The notes: a model not told the origin generated them from the letters alone. Positions 24,929 through 32,643 are shown, numbered from the stretch's first letter. The stretch: 33,770 nt of DNA from Acidimicrobiales bacterium (GCA_017883135.1 JADGOE010000033.1:1-33770); one strand, 5' to 3'. Numbers and translations: made by a program.

Positions 24929-25812
24929 CTCGGGGCGAGGTCGACTCCGGTGGCGGCCGGGGCCCGAGCGGCCTACCGGTCGGCGACCTGCTCCTACCCG
25001 GACCGGTCTCGGTGGACCTTCCGGTCCCACGATCTGCGTTGGCAGTCGGCGCTCATCCCGACGACATCGAGTTCGGGTGCGGTGCCACCCTTGCCAAGTG
25101 GGCCGCAGCCGGTTGCCGGATCCATCATCTGGTGCTGACCGACGGGTCCAAGGGCAGTTGGGACCCTGGCGCCGACCAGAGCCGACTGGTAATCCAGCGG
25201 ATGGACGAGTGCCGGGCATCGGCCGGTGTCATCGACCGCGCCGATGCTGGCTCGCCACCGCGTGCCGCGCCGGAGCAGGGCAGGAGGCCGGCGCGGGAGC
25301 TCGACCCGGACAGGGTCCTCTTCCTGCAACGGGTCGACGGCGAGTTGGTCAATGGACCCGAAGAACGGCGGGAGGTCGCTCGGATCGTTCGATCGTTCCG
25401 CCCGGAAGTGCTGCTCGGCCATGACCCCTGGCGCGGGTACCGCCTGCACCCCGACCACCGCGCCGCCGGCTTCCTCACCCTCGACGCCCTGGTCGGGGCT
25501 CGCGACCCCCACTTCTTTCGCGACCTCGGGCTCGCCCCCCATCGACCCGGGTCGCTGCTGCTGTGGGAGGCGGACCTTCCCAACCACGTCGAGGACGCCG
25601 GCGGCTTCGAATCGGTCAAAGTCGACGCCCTGCTCTGCCACCACAGCCAAGGCGAATCCACTCTGGGAATGAGTACCGCACCTGGTGACGACGGACCATC
25701 GGGCCCGGAATCCGAGGCCTTCGCATCGAAGGTGCGCCACCAGCTGGCCGACCACGGGTCGCTCGGCGGCCTACCGTCCGCAGAAGCGTTCCACCTGATG
25801 AACAACCTCTGA
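24925..25812 (+). CDS. PIG-L/LmbE family zinc deacetylase
   Basis: A zinc-dependent N-deacetylase (295 aa). Seen: the AHPDDIEFGCGATLAKW signature with zinc His44, Asp46 and Asp47, LVLTDGSKGSWDP, GELVNGPEERREVARIVRSF, HDPWRGYRLHPDHRAAG with zinc His near 175-178, and a final HHSQ. This is the LmbE fold that includes MshB and Mca of mycothiol metabolism and GlcNAc-PI deacetylases. No evidence singles out one substrate. It is translationally coupled to cofC (ATGA), an arrangement that may be functional or only positional. Ends just before a strong terminator. Confidence 0.88.
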   Translation: MTRGEVDSGGGRGPSGLPVGDLLLPGPVSVDLPVPRSALAVGAHPDDIEFGCGATLAKWAAAGCRIHHLVLTDGSKGSWDPGADQSRLVIQRMDECRASAGVIDRADAGSPPRAAPEQGRRPARELDPDRVLFLQRVDGELVNGPEERREVARIVRSFRPEVLLGHDPWRGYRLHPDHRAAGFLTLDALVGARDPHFFRDLGLAPHRPGSLLLWEADLPNHVEDAGGFESVKVDALLCHHSQGESTLGMSTAPGDDGPSGPESEAFASKVRHQLADHGSLGGLPSAEAFHLMNNL

Positions 25813-25828
25813 AGTGTCCCTCACGCGG

Positions 25829-25854
25829 CAGTAGGGGCCCGAAGGCCCCTACTG
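25829..25854 (+). terminator. Hairpin terminator after the PIG-L gene
   Basis: An 11-bp perfect stem (CAGTAGGGGCC / GGCCCCTACTG) with the stable tetraloop CGAA, 16 nt after the stop. A second small hairpin (CGGCGG / CCGCCG, 25864-25882) lies beside it and may serve the convergent HU gene. Confidence 0.85.
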
Positions 25855-25892
25855 ACAGCGCGACGGCGGCAAATACCCGCCGTTCGGTACGC

Positions 25893-26606
25893 CTACCGCC
25901 TGGCCTTGCGGACAGTCCGCCTGGCGGTGGACTTCCGTGCGGCCGTCTTGCGTGCCGGGGCCTTCCTCACTGCACGCTTGGCGGCAGTCTTCTTCGCTGC
26001 CGTCTTGCGGGCCGGAGCCTTCTTCACCGCACGCTTGGCGGCAGTCTTCTTCGCTGCCGTCTTGCGGGCCGGTGCCTTGCGGGCCGGGGCCTTCCTCACT
26101 GCACGCTTGGCGGCAGCCTTCTTCGCTGCCGTCTTGCGGGCCGGTGCCTTCTTCACCGCACGCTTGGCGGCAGTCTTCTTCGCTGCCGTCTTGCGGGCCG
26201 GAGCCTTGCGCGCCGGGGCCTTCTTCACCGCCCTTTTGGCCGTGGACTTGCGGGCCGCCGTCTTTTTGGCCGGAGCCTTGCGGGCGGTCCTCTTGGCTGC
26301 TGCCTTCTTTACTGCCATTAGTACTCCCTCCTTAGGGTTCAACGCCGATTTGAACGTCGAACCGGTGGCGAACCGGACACCCTTCGACGCAGGGATAGGT
26401 ACCACTGCACCAGTCCTCGGATTTCGGCCCACACGAGGACGACGATCGATCGGGGTGAATGCCCCGAAACCGATCACCGTGACTCTTCGTCCGGACCGAA
26501 CCTCAGTGACGATCGTCTCGAACAGCACATCAACTACATCTTCGACAACGCGGCGAGCCGAGTACGTCGACTCACTGACTGCTCTGACTAGTTGTGATTT
26601 GTTCAC
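25893..26606 (-). CDS. HU-family nucleoid protein with a long Ala/Lys/Arg tail
   Basis: A bipartite DNA-binding protein (237 aa). Residues 1-~90 are an HU fold: MNKSQLVRAVSE, VTVIGFGAFTPIDRRPRVGR, NPRTGAVVPIPASKGVRFATG (the DNA-binding arm). Residues ~97-237 are a repetitive basic tail of KKAPARK, TAAKKTAAKR and similar units, like the histone H1-like tails of actinobacterial HupB but longer and more regular. The GTG at 26606 has AGGAGGT upstream and gives the standard MNKS start; a GTG at 26612 is less likely. Oddity: a perfect AAGGAGG sits 8 nt before an in-frame ATG at 26318, exactly where the tail starts, so a tail-only protein of about 141 aa may also be made. A possible -35 TTGACC lies at 26662-26667 on this strand, with no convincing -10. 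It compacts DNA. Confidence 0.88.
   Translation of the reverse strand: MNKSQLVRAVSESTYSARRVVEDVVDVLFETIVTEVRSGRRVTVIGFGAFTPIDRRPRVGRNPRTGAVVPIPASKGVRFATGSTFKSALNPKEGVLMAVKKAAAKRTARKAPAKKTAARKSTAKRAVKKAPARKAPARKTAAKKTAAKRAVKKAPARKTAAKKAAAKRAVRKAPARKAPARKTAAKKTAAKRAVKKAPARKTAAKKTAAKRAVRKAPARKTAARKSTARRTVRKARR
25972..26201 (-). repeat. Tandem repeat encoding the HU basic tail
   Basis: A ~44-bp block starting GCACGCTTGGCGGCAG (plus strand) recurs at 25972, 26029, 26101 and 26158, spacings 57, 72 and 57. The pattern is a duplicated ~129-bp unit made of a 57-bp and a 72-bp part; the extra 15 bp adds one KAPAR motif. A more diverged fifth copy follows. Confidence 0.85.
26316..26333 (-). promoter_or_regulatory. 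Internal Shine-Dalgarno and ATG at the HU domain/tail junction
   Basis: On the minus strand, AAGGAGG (26333-26327) precedes ATG (26318-26316) by 8 nt, ideal ribosome spacing, and lies in frame inside the HU gene. In the full protein it encodes the linker Pro-Lys-Glu-Gly. This is the strongest ribosome site in the window. Confidence 0.7.
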
Positions 26607-26612
26607 GATCAC

Positions 26613-26896
26613 CTCCTCAGCGATACGTAACCACTACTAGCCAAATGGCATTTCACCCCCAGGTCAAGCACCCTCGGGCGCGTCGCAGGTGTGTTCGACC
26701 AACTTGCGCGTGCCACTTCTTCTTCCTCGCGGCGATGCTTGCTTCCTCCTGCGACTTTGCAAGAGAATAGCTATGGACAAAGAGCTGTTTGTTTGCAACG
26801 ATTATTCGCTACGGCATCTCTCTGCCGCCCTCGCGGAGTATTGCGTCCGCCATCTGCAGCTTCCTTCACATGAGCCCATGATCGGACGATTTTCGA
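26613..26896 (+). other. Gene-free stretch between HU and the conjugation remnant
   Basis: About 280 bp, clearly lower in GC than its surroundings. It should hold the minus-strand HU promoter at its left side. A frame from 26689 (up to 96 aa) has no family likeness and no ribosome site. The composition change near 26640 marks the probable left limit of the accessory island. Confidence 0.5.
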
Positions 26897-28377
26897 GTGA
26901 CAAACTTTTTTCCGCCAATGCCCTCACAACCCGTCACAATGTCGCATCGCGCAGTGTTGCGCGCGTCCACCGCTGCTGAGCACGGTGTGTACCTGGGTCA
27001 CAACGAACGCGGTTGGTGGCACGTTCAACCGCAACAATCGGTGATGATCCTGGGTCCACCGCGTTCGGGAAAGACGACGTCGTTGATCATCCCCAACGTG
27101 CTGACGCGCAATGGACCGGTACTTTCTACGTCGACCAAACCCGACGTGTTGGACGCAACCATCGGCGCGCGTTCGGGTGTCGGGCGGTGCTTCCTCTTCG
27201 ACCCGACCGGTTCGCTGGGGCCGAGGCGTGCACTGCCCCCTTGCGGTGGTCGCCGCTGCAGTCGTGCACCACCTGGATGGCGTCGCTTTCCATGGCCCGG
27301 GCACTGGTGGAGGTGGGCTCGGCCACCACCGCGCGAGGCGTTCAGCGCAGCGACGGATCGCATTGGAGTGAACGGGCCCAAGCCCTGATGGCACCGTTGA
27401 TGCACGCCGCTGCCCTGGACGGTGCGGACATGCGCACCGTCTTGACGTGGGTCGATCGCCGCCAAGCACTGCCGGCCCAGCAGATTCTGGCCGGAGAGCC
27501 GGGTTCGGCGACCGAGCTTGCCCGGAACCTGCTCGACGGGATCGTCGCCACCGACGAGCGGGAGCTCAGCGGCATCTGGTCCACCGCTTCGGGCTCGTTG
27601 AGCGGATTCCGCTCCGACCAGGCCCTGGCCGCCACCGCCGATCCTGATTTCGACGCGAACCGGTTCGTCGACTCCTCGGACACCATCTACATCGCCTCGC
27701 CTGCCCATCACCAAGCCCTGGTGTCACCGATGGTGGTGGGGCTGATCGACGACATCCGCCAGGCCACCTACAGCCGCGGAGCCACGGAGGCATCTCATCG
27801 AGACAGCCCGGTCCTGTTGGCACTCGACGAAGTGGCCAACATCGCGCCGATCCCCGACCTTCCGGCGATGATCAGCGAAGGAGGAGGACAAGGGCTCGTG
27901 ACCATGGCCTGCTTTCAGGATCTCTCGCAGGCCCGACACCGGTGGCCGACCCAGGCGGACGGGTTCCCCTCGCTGTTCGGAACCACAGTCGTCCTCCCCG
28001 GCATCGGAGACGTGCGAACGCTGGAGGCGTTGTCGGTCCTGGCCGGCGAGGAGGAGATCGCCACGCGGACGGTCTCCAGGGGCCGCACACTCACCGATCA
28101 CCCCCTGATCGACTTCGCATCCGGTGGGAGGCCCCAGTTCGGTGAGAACGTGTCCACCCAGTGGCGGCGCCGCCTCCCGGCCGACGTGATCGCACGAGGC
28201 TCCAGCGGGCACGCGCTGGCCTTCGACGAGCGCAACCGCCCAGGTTGGGTCCCCCTCGCCCCGTCCCACGCCGTCGAGCCGTGGCGCTCGTTGCGCAACC
28301 TCGAGGTCGCCCTCGATCGCGGAACCTCGCTGCGCAGCGGTCGCGCACATCAGACGGGACCCGATCTTCACCGGTGA
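26897..28377 (+). pseudogene. Conjugative coupling ATPase (TraG/VirD4-like, soluble), frameshifted
   Basis: Couples a relaxase-DNA complex to a type IV secretion channel. Frame 1 (from ~26897) gives GVYLGHNERGWWHVQPQQSV, the Walker A MILGPPRSGKTTSLI, NGPVLSTSTKPDVLDATIGA and FLFDPTGS. After the G-run 27217-27220 the sense moves to the next frame: EACTAPLRWSPLQSCTTW, then VLLALDEVANIAPIPDLPAM (Walker B) and GLVTMACFQDLSQARHRW, to the stop at 28377. One extra G would make the ~490-aa protein continuous. It lacks the usual N-terminal membrane helices, so it is a soluble type or is truncated. Start uncertain (GTG 26897 or ATG 26918/26939). It faces the relaxase remnant tail to tail, 20 bp apart. 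Confidence 0.8.
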
Positions 28378-28397
28378 CGGGAGCGGTCCCCTTCGAA

Positions 28398-29504
28398 TCA
28401 TCGATCGATCTGGTGCGACTGGTGGTGGGGACGATGCCTGGCAACGGCAGCCAGACCGGCATGGTCGATCAGGTGACTGTCGGCCACCCGACCGAGCTGG
28501 TCGGGCACCCGTGCCGCCGACACCTCGGTGGAGTGGGCCGCTGCAGGCACCAGGACCTCTGGCCGGTGCTCGACGGCCCGTGCCACCGCCGAAGCCTCCC
28601 AACGGGGCTCAAAGGAGCGGTTGCCGGAAACGGGTGCGCCCGCTGCCTCGGCCATCGAGGCGGCGACCGACTCGACCACCTGAGCGGTCGCCCCGTGCAC
28701 GGTCGCGGCCGACACCACGGCAACCAGGTCGCGCCGGGCCAGCCACCGATGGGTGCAGGAGAGCTCGTCGATGCGGGCACCGATCCGCTGGTGGTCGACG
28801 AGCGGTGCGGGTTCGGCTCCCCTGGCGAGCCCGACCACCCGGGTGAGGTCACCGAGGTCGAAACCGAAGTCGGCCGCCCGCTGCTTCCATTCGGGCAGCA
28901 GACCGCCGACGGTGCGGGCACGGTCCTTGTCCGGTCTCGTCGCATGGAACACCCCACGTCGTCGGAACGCACCATCTCCGGGAACCGCCCGGAGGTGCAC
29001 GTACTCGTCCATGTCCGCCGAGCGTTGGGAGAACAGGTGGCGCAGCCTTCTGTCGACACCGGCCACGTCGCCCAGTCCGGAACGTTGCACCTCCCACCGA
29101 GCACCGAGCCGCTCGGAGAGCTCGAATCGGAGGCGCGCGTGGTAGATCCCCTGTCCGGCCCGCAGGTGGGCGTGGATCCGTCGGCTGTCCACGGCCGACC
29201 ACACCCCGTCCACCCCCTGGGCCACGTTGGCCACCACCAGGTGGGTGTGAAGATGGGGATCGAGGGTCCGGCTGGTCCGATGCAGGAACTCCCCCGCCGC
29301 CGCGCCCGTCGAGGACACCAGTGCGACCTGGCCACCTCGGCTCCTGCGCACGCCTACCGCCTCCCGTTCGAGATATGCGGTGGCCTCGGCCACCGCCGCA
29401 CCGTGGGCGGCTCCGGTCGCGCCGCCGATCTCGCCTGGACCAAGCAGGTGGAGCAGGCTCACCGATTTCGGCGCACAGAATACAGCACCTGGGTCTACTA
29501 GTCC
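28398..29504 (-). pseudogene. MobF/TrwC-type relaxase, N-terminus removed
   Basis: A conjugative relaxase that nicks the transfer origin. Seen: FCAPKSVSLLHLLG, RRSRGGQVALVSSTGAAAGEFLHR, the metal-binding three-His motif DPHLHTHLVVANVAQG, and SRRIHAHLRAGQGIYHARLR, all standard for TrwC domains. The usual first ~80-100 residues, with the catalytic Tyr, are absent: homology stops near 29500 and the frame runs on only into the antisense of the recombinase gene. There is no helicase domain; the protein ends after ~360 residues. Read as the 3' part of a relaxase gene split by integration of the recombinase-bearing element. The missing 5' part was not found to the right in this window, so it was lost or lies elsewhere. 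Confidence 0.8.
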
Positions 29505-29512
29505 CCTAGCCT
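29488..29512. other. Candidate attachment-site arm (attL) next to the recombinase
   Basis: Relaxase homology ends and the recombinase promoter begins within this ~25-bp stretch, which contains the near-palindrome CTAGTCCCCTAG. Serine integrase genes normally lie immediately beside one attachment site. No second copy of the core was found by eye up to 33770, so the other end is unidentified. Confidence 0.4.
29507..29512 (+). promoter_or_regulatory. -10 box TAGCCT, likely leaderless start of the serine recombinase
   Basis: TAGCCT ends 6 nt before the ATG at 29519, with no Shine-Dalgarno. It lies at the edge of the candidate attachment site, so integration could change its -35 context. Confidence 0.45.
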
Positions 29513-29518
29513 CGTGAG

Positions 29519-31108
29519 ATGGCCCCCGATCTGCGAGCCGCGATCTACACCCGAGTGAGCATCGAGAAGGTTGAGAAGGACACGCTCGAACGGCAGGAGT
29601 CTGACTGCCGAGAGTTGGCAAGGGTTCGTGGCTTTGAAGTTGTTGAGATCTTCACGGATGAACTGAGCGCTTTCAAGCGAGGCGTCGTGCGAGAGCAGTA
29701 CGACCGCATGAAGGCTGGGATCGTTGAAGGACGGTTCAACGCCATCCTTGCCTATCGACTCGACCGGCTTTCACGGTCGCTATCTGAGGCACTGAAGCTC
29801 ATCGAACTGCTCGAAGATCACGGGGCCGCCCTCGTTTTCGTTAACGGAGATGTCGACACCTCGGGTCGAATGGGAAAGGCCTTCTTCCAGATCTCGGCGG
29901 TATTCGCCGAACTTGAGGCAGCCACCACATCGGAACGGCTTCGCAACGCCAATGCAGCTAATGCAGCAAAGGGCCTTCCTCCAACCGGTGGACGCCGATG
30001 CTACGGCTTCGTTGGCAAAGGCGAGCGGCAAGGACACTTGATACCTGAAGAAGCTGAGATGCTTCGCCAGGCTGCCCAAGACATAAGTGAAGGATTCTCG
30101 CTCCGTGAGACCACGAGACGGATGAACGAGCGGGGAAGTCGAACCACGATGGACAACGAGTGGTCGCCACGATCACTCGTCAAATGTCTCAAGAGTCCAA
30201 GGTTACGAGGCAAGCGGACACACCAGCCCGATCCTGGCGTCCCCGCCATCCTCACGGACGGCCACTTCAAGGACGGAACCCCTTGGGATGTGGTGTTCAC
30301 TGAAGACGAGCACCTTTACCTCATCAACCGCATCAATAGGGCGGGAGAGCGCTACAGGGGTAGTTCGAAGCGAAAGGGAAACCAGCATCTCCTCACTGGA
30401 TTGGCAATCTGTGGCAAGTGCGGACACCGACTCGGCTATGGCCGAATCAAGGGTAAGGGTGCCAACAGCCCCAAGGTCTATCCTCGATATACCTGTCAAC
30501 GCGCACCGGGGTCGCTCGCCTGCGGAAATCTGTCTGTGGCCGAGGACTCGCTCGACAGGTACGTGGTTTCACATGTCAGGGAGTTCGGGCACAACTTTGT
30601 TGAGCTTGCCGAAGATCGCCGCAGGGCCATTGAGGACGTGATCGCACAAGACGAACAGGATCTCGCCACTTGCAGGCATTCGCTGGCAGACCTTGCAAGG
30701 GAAAGGTACTCCCCCAACTCGCCAATCACCGATGAGTTGTACGCGGAGCTTCAGCCCCCTCTTGTGGATCGCATTGCGAGTCTGACCGAGAAACTCTCTC
30801 GCCCTCGTGCCGAGCTTGAAGCACTACCGGTCGGACCTAAATGGGTACGTGGCCGACTTTCTCAGATCCCGAAGGACGTAGATGGGCGAGAGTACCTCCG
30901 CAGCTTCTTGAAAGCCGTCGAAGTAATGCCAGCCGAGAAACAGGGCGGACGGTTTGATGGATCTCGGGTGGTACTTCACTGGATCGGGGGCGATGTCACC
31001 CACGACGAGGATGTCGCTGCGCTGGTCGACACCGAGGACGCTATCTGGGACATGCCGGTCGCATTCGACTTAGCCGGAGAGTCATCGTCACATCGCACTA
31101 CAGACTGA
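29519..31108 (+). CDS. Large serine recombinase (site-specific integrase)
   Basis: Catalyses integration or excision of a mobile element through a phosphoserine intermediate (529 aa). Seen: catalytic domain starting AAIYTRVSIEK with Ser14 and the Arg before it, LERQESDCRELA, AYRLDRLSRSL with the active-site Arg pair, FFQISAVFAELE; the recombinase domain with PPTGGRRCYGF and WSPRSLVKCLKSPRLRGKR; a zinc ribbon of CGKCGHRL and a Cys pair in CQRAPGSLACG; then a coiled-coil-rich C-terminus. All parts look intact, so it could be active. Codon use is visibly less GC-biased than in chromosomal neighbours (many codons ending in A or T), a sign of recent transfer. Start ATG at 29519 after a TAGCCT box. 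It begins where the relaxase gene is broken. Confidence 0.92.
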   Translation: MAPDLRAAIYTRVSIEKVEKDTLERQESDCRELARVRGFEVVEIFTDELSAFKRGVVREQYDRMKAGIVEGRFNAILAYRLDRLSRSLSEALKLIELLEDHGAALVFVNGDVDTSGRMGKAFFQISAVFAELEAATTSERLRNANAANAAKGLPPTGGRRCYGFVGKGERQGHLIPEEAEMLRQAAQDISEGFSLRETTRRMNERGSRTTMDNEWSPRSLVKCLKSPRLRGKRTHQPDPGVPAILTDGHFKDGTPWDVVFTEDEHLYLINRINRAGERYRGSSKRKGNQHLLTGLAICGKCGHRLGYGRIKGKGANSPKVYPRYTCQRAPGSLACGNLSVAEDSLDRYVVSHVREFGHNFVELAEDRRRAIEDVIAQDEQDLATCRHSLADLARERYSPNSPITDELYAELQPPLVDRIASLTEKLSRPRAELEALPVGPKWVRGRLSQIPKDVDGREYLRSFLKAVEVMPAEKQGGRFDGSRVVLHWIGGDVTHDEDVAALVDTEDAIWDMPVAFDLAGESSSHRTTD

Positions 31109-31392
31109 TGGCATGACCGTGATGAGCCTGTCGAGTTGTCTGAGTTCCCCGACCTAATAGGTGAGTAGCGGCCCCGAAGAATAGTTTCGATTCTTGCTCC
31201 CGTGACCCTGTGTTCCTGGCCTCAATGGCCCTGAAGGGACAGAAGCCAGTGTTCCCGCTGGCCCAACTGTCCCCAGGAGCCATCAATGACAGTCACCGCA
31301 ACCCTGTCCCTCCCCGAGCAAGGTGTGTCATCGCAAGATCTCGGATGGCGAGCGTGCCTCGGCCATGGTCGCCCGCGCCGAGGGCGCTTCAA
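31109..31392. other. Gene-free, structured stretch after the recombinase
   Basis: About 280 bp without a convincing gene. It contains a short hairpin (AAGAAT / ATTCTT near 31176-31194), and a nested two-stem structure at 31236-31273: an outer 7-bp stem (GGGACAG / CTGTCCC) and an inner 5-bp stem (GCCAG / CTGGC). These could end the recombinase transcript or mark a recombination or RNA structure; nothing decides between them. Confidence 0.45.
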
Positions 31393-31554
31393 TCAGCTAT
31401 CGGACGTTGATCGCCCGTGCCCCCGTCGCGATGGGGACTCGTCCTCGTCCCGTAGGTCGGCCGGGTCCACGCTAAGCAGAGTCTTTACGGCATCCTCAAA
31501 GTCAAGAGGGATGCTGACCGGTTTGGACGCGTTTCCACGTTTCACTTTGGGCAC
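31393..31554 (-). CDS. Small basic/acidic hypothetical protein (53 aa)
   Basis: Reads from a GTG at 31554: VPKVKRGNASKPVSIPLDFE, then DAVKTLLSVDPADLRDEDES and a short Ser/Arg end. The basic start, an amphipathic DAVKTLL helix with a DPADL turn and an acidic patch look like a real small protein rather than chance, and the layout recalls short uncharacterised actinobacterial proteins near mobile genes. An in-frame TAG lies 10 nt upstream, so the GTG is the only usual start. It is the third of three minus-strand genes (after those at 31985 and 31666). No function can be given. Confidence 0.5.
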   Translation of the reverse strand: MPKVKRGNASKPVSIPLDFEDAVKTLLSVDPADLRDEDESPSRRGHGRSTSDS

Positions 31555-31665
31555 TCCAATCAGCCTACCGGCTGGATCCGTCGCGACGCCGGCAACGGCT
31601 GCGGGGGTCGCCGAACACGTGTGGTCGGTGTGGGAGATCGCGGGTCTTCTTGACTGACCGACGGA

Positions 31666-31975
31666 TCATTCGGGAGCCGGCCGAATATCTGTGAGCAGGA
31701 CACAACGTCTTCCCGGTTCATAGGGAGGGCTTCTGAGTACGACCCAACTGACCTGGGTATCAGTCTGAAACACCACTGCTGAGTGTTCGGGCAGCCCAGT
31801 GGACTCAAAGATCGTCTGGCATATCACCGCGTCCGGGTTGGTCATGACGTGGCGGATGAAGAAGCGAACCCGGTGATACTCGAAGGGCTCAGGACAGCGA
31901 AGGGCACTCCACTCGCGGATGACATTCTCGCCTCTGAGTACGTAAGGTTCCGGCTCCTCCCCCCCCGGCCGCCAA
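31666..31975 (-). CDS. Hypothetical protein, start obscured at an 8-G tract
   Basis: An open frame with coding-like content: VLRGENVIREWSALRCPEPF, YHRVRFFIRHVMTNPDAV, ICQTIFESTGLPEHSAVVFQ, VSWVVLRSPPYEPGRRC, ending RPAPE. No normal start exists in frame before the Met at 31845 (59-residue form). A TTG at 31975 would start it well, 10 nt after the upstream gene's stop, but is one base out of frame across a run of eight Gs (31959-31966, minus strand); seven Gs would join them into a ~102-aa protein. So either a start is unusual, the tract varies, or one G is a sequencing error. Second gene of the three-gene minus-strand set. Family not recognised; two Cys and many aromatic residues suggest a folded domain. 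Confidence 0.55.
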
Positions 31976-31984
31976 GGGGAACTC

Positions 31985-32299
31985 TTACGCCTCTGGGAAC
32001 TCTGTATCGAATTCTGCCAGAGTCAGAGAGCGTCCAAGGTCGTCACCGCGGGCAATGCGAGCACGGATACTCGCCACGTGTGCCTGATGTTCGGTATCGG
32101 CCGCGAGGAGGAATGCGGCGAGATGACTCCGCATGTCGTAGCGGATCGACTCGATTATGTGCTGTTGTTTGAGGTCGTCTTCCTTCGCCCTCAGCTCCGC
32201 GAGCTTCTCCAACGTCGAGCGCAAGAAGGCGATCGTAGGTTGACGCGGGACCATCACGTCCCCGTCGGTCTCACTGACCTGCTCAATGGTGGTGGTCAT
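31985..32299 (-). CDS. Hypothetical coiled-coil protein (104 aa)
   Basis: MTTTIEQVSETDGDVMVPRQ is followed by a long charged helix (TIAFLRSTLEKLAELRAKED, DLKQQHIIESIRYDMRSHLA), which looks like a coiled coil, and a C-terminal AHVASIRARIARGDDLGRSL. No membrane part or catalytic motif; likely a small structural or regulatory protein. ATG at 32299 chosen; a TTG at 32310-region start would add three residues. A promoter and an inverted repeat lie upstream. First gene of a set with 31666 and 31393. Not recognised. Confidence 0.65.
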   Translation of the reverse strand: MTTTIEQVSETDGDVMVPRQPTIAFLRSTLEKLAELRAKEDDLKQQHIIESIRYDMRSHLAAFLLAADTEHQAHVASIRARIARGDDLGRSLTLAEFDTEFPEA

Positions 32300-32319
32300 T
32301 GTCCCCAAATCTCCGTTGA

Positions 32320-32335
32320 ATCACATCGTTGTGAT
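32320..32335. promoter_or_regulatory. Inverted repeat, possible operator
   Basis: ATCACA-TCGT-TGTGAT is a perfect 6-bp palindrome with a 4-nt spacer, lying between the promoter at 32347-32373 and the ATG at 32299, where a repressor would block transcription. Confidence 0.4.
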
Positions 32336-32346
32336 GCGTTGTACCT

Positions 32347-32373
32347 TCATTACCAGTGTAGACACCGTGTCAA
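32347..32373 (-). promoter_or_regulatory. Possible sigma-70 promoter of the small-gene set
   Basis: On the minus strand TTGACA (32373-32368) is a perfect -35; TAATGA (32352-32347) is a plausible -10 at 15-nt spacing, shorter than the usual 17. It reads toward the gene at 32299. Confidence 0.4.
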
Positions 32374-32643
32374 CGGTTCTGCCCTCGACACCGCCGGACA
32401 CGGCGTAAACGTACTCACACAAGGTCATCGGCAGGGTGATGATCGCTCTTGATACCTACGGCCCGGATGGACCAAGAATTGAGTGCCGGGTTCGGAGCAT
32501 CGGTGGCGGGACCTCTGCTCAACGAACCCGACGTTGCATGGTACCGAAGAGTAACGAACGATCAAATTCAAACTGACTCAATGCCGATCCAAGGGACGTT
32601 CTCCCTGGTCCGCGCGATTTTTTCTCTATACGAAATTAGTGGC

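Larger units (their letters stand above)
32300..32643. other. Gene-free stretch with regulatory sites only
   Basis: Apart from the minus-strand promoter and palindrome, no frame here has coding character. A 101-residue frame from 32449 has no family likeness and no ribosome site. Base composition is AT-richer than the chromosome. Confidence 0.45.

Noticed and set aside
26689-26979. 96-residue plus frame before the TraG-like gene
   Set aside because: No family likeness, no ribosome site, and it overlaps the start of the better-supported gene.
31170-31215. tRNA-like T-arm (GTTTCGATTC)
   Set aside because: The flanking 5-nt arms do not pair as a T-stem and no acceptor or anticodon arm is present; it is better read as a small hairpin.
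31310-31440. Plus-strand reading KISDGERASAMVARAEGASI that resembles a helix-turn-helix start
   Set aside because: No start codon or continuation of a DNA-binding domain, and it ends in a stop soon after; may be a decayed fragment but cannot be supported.
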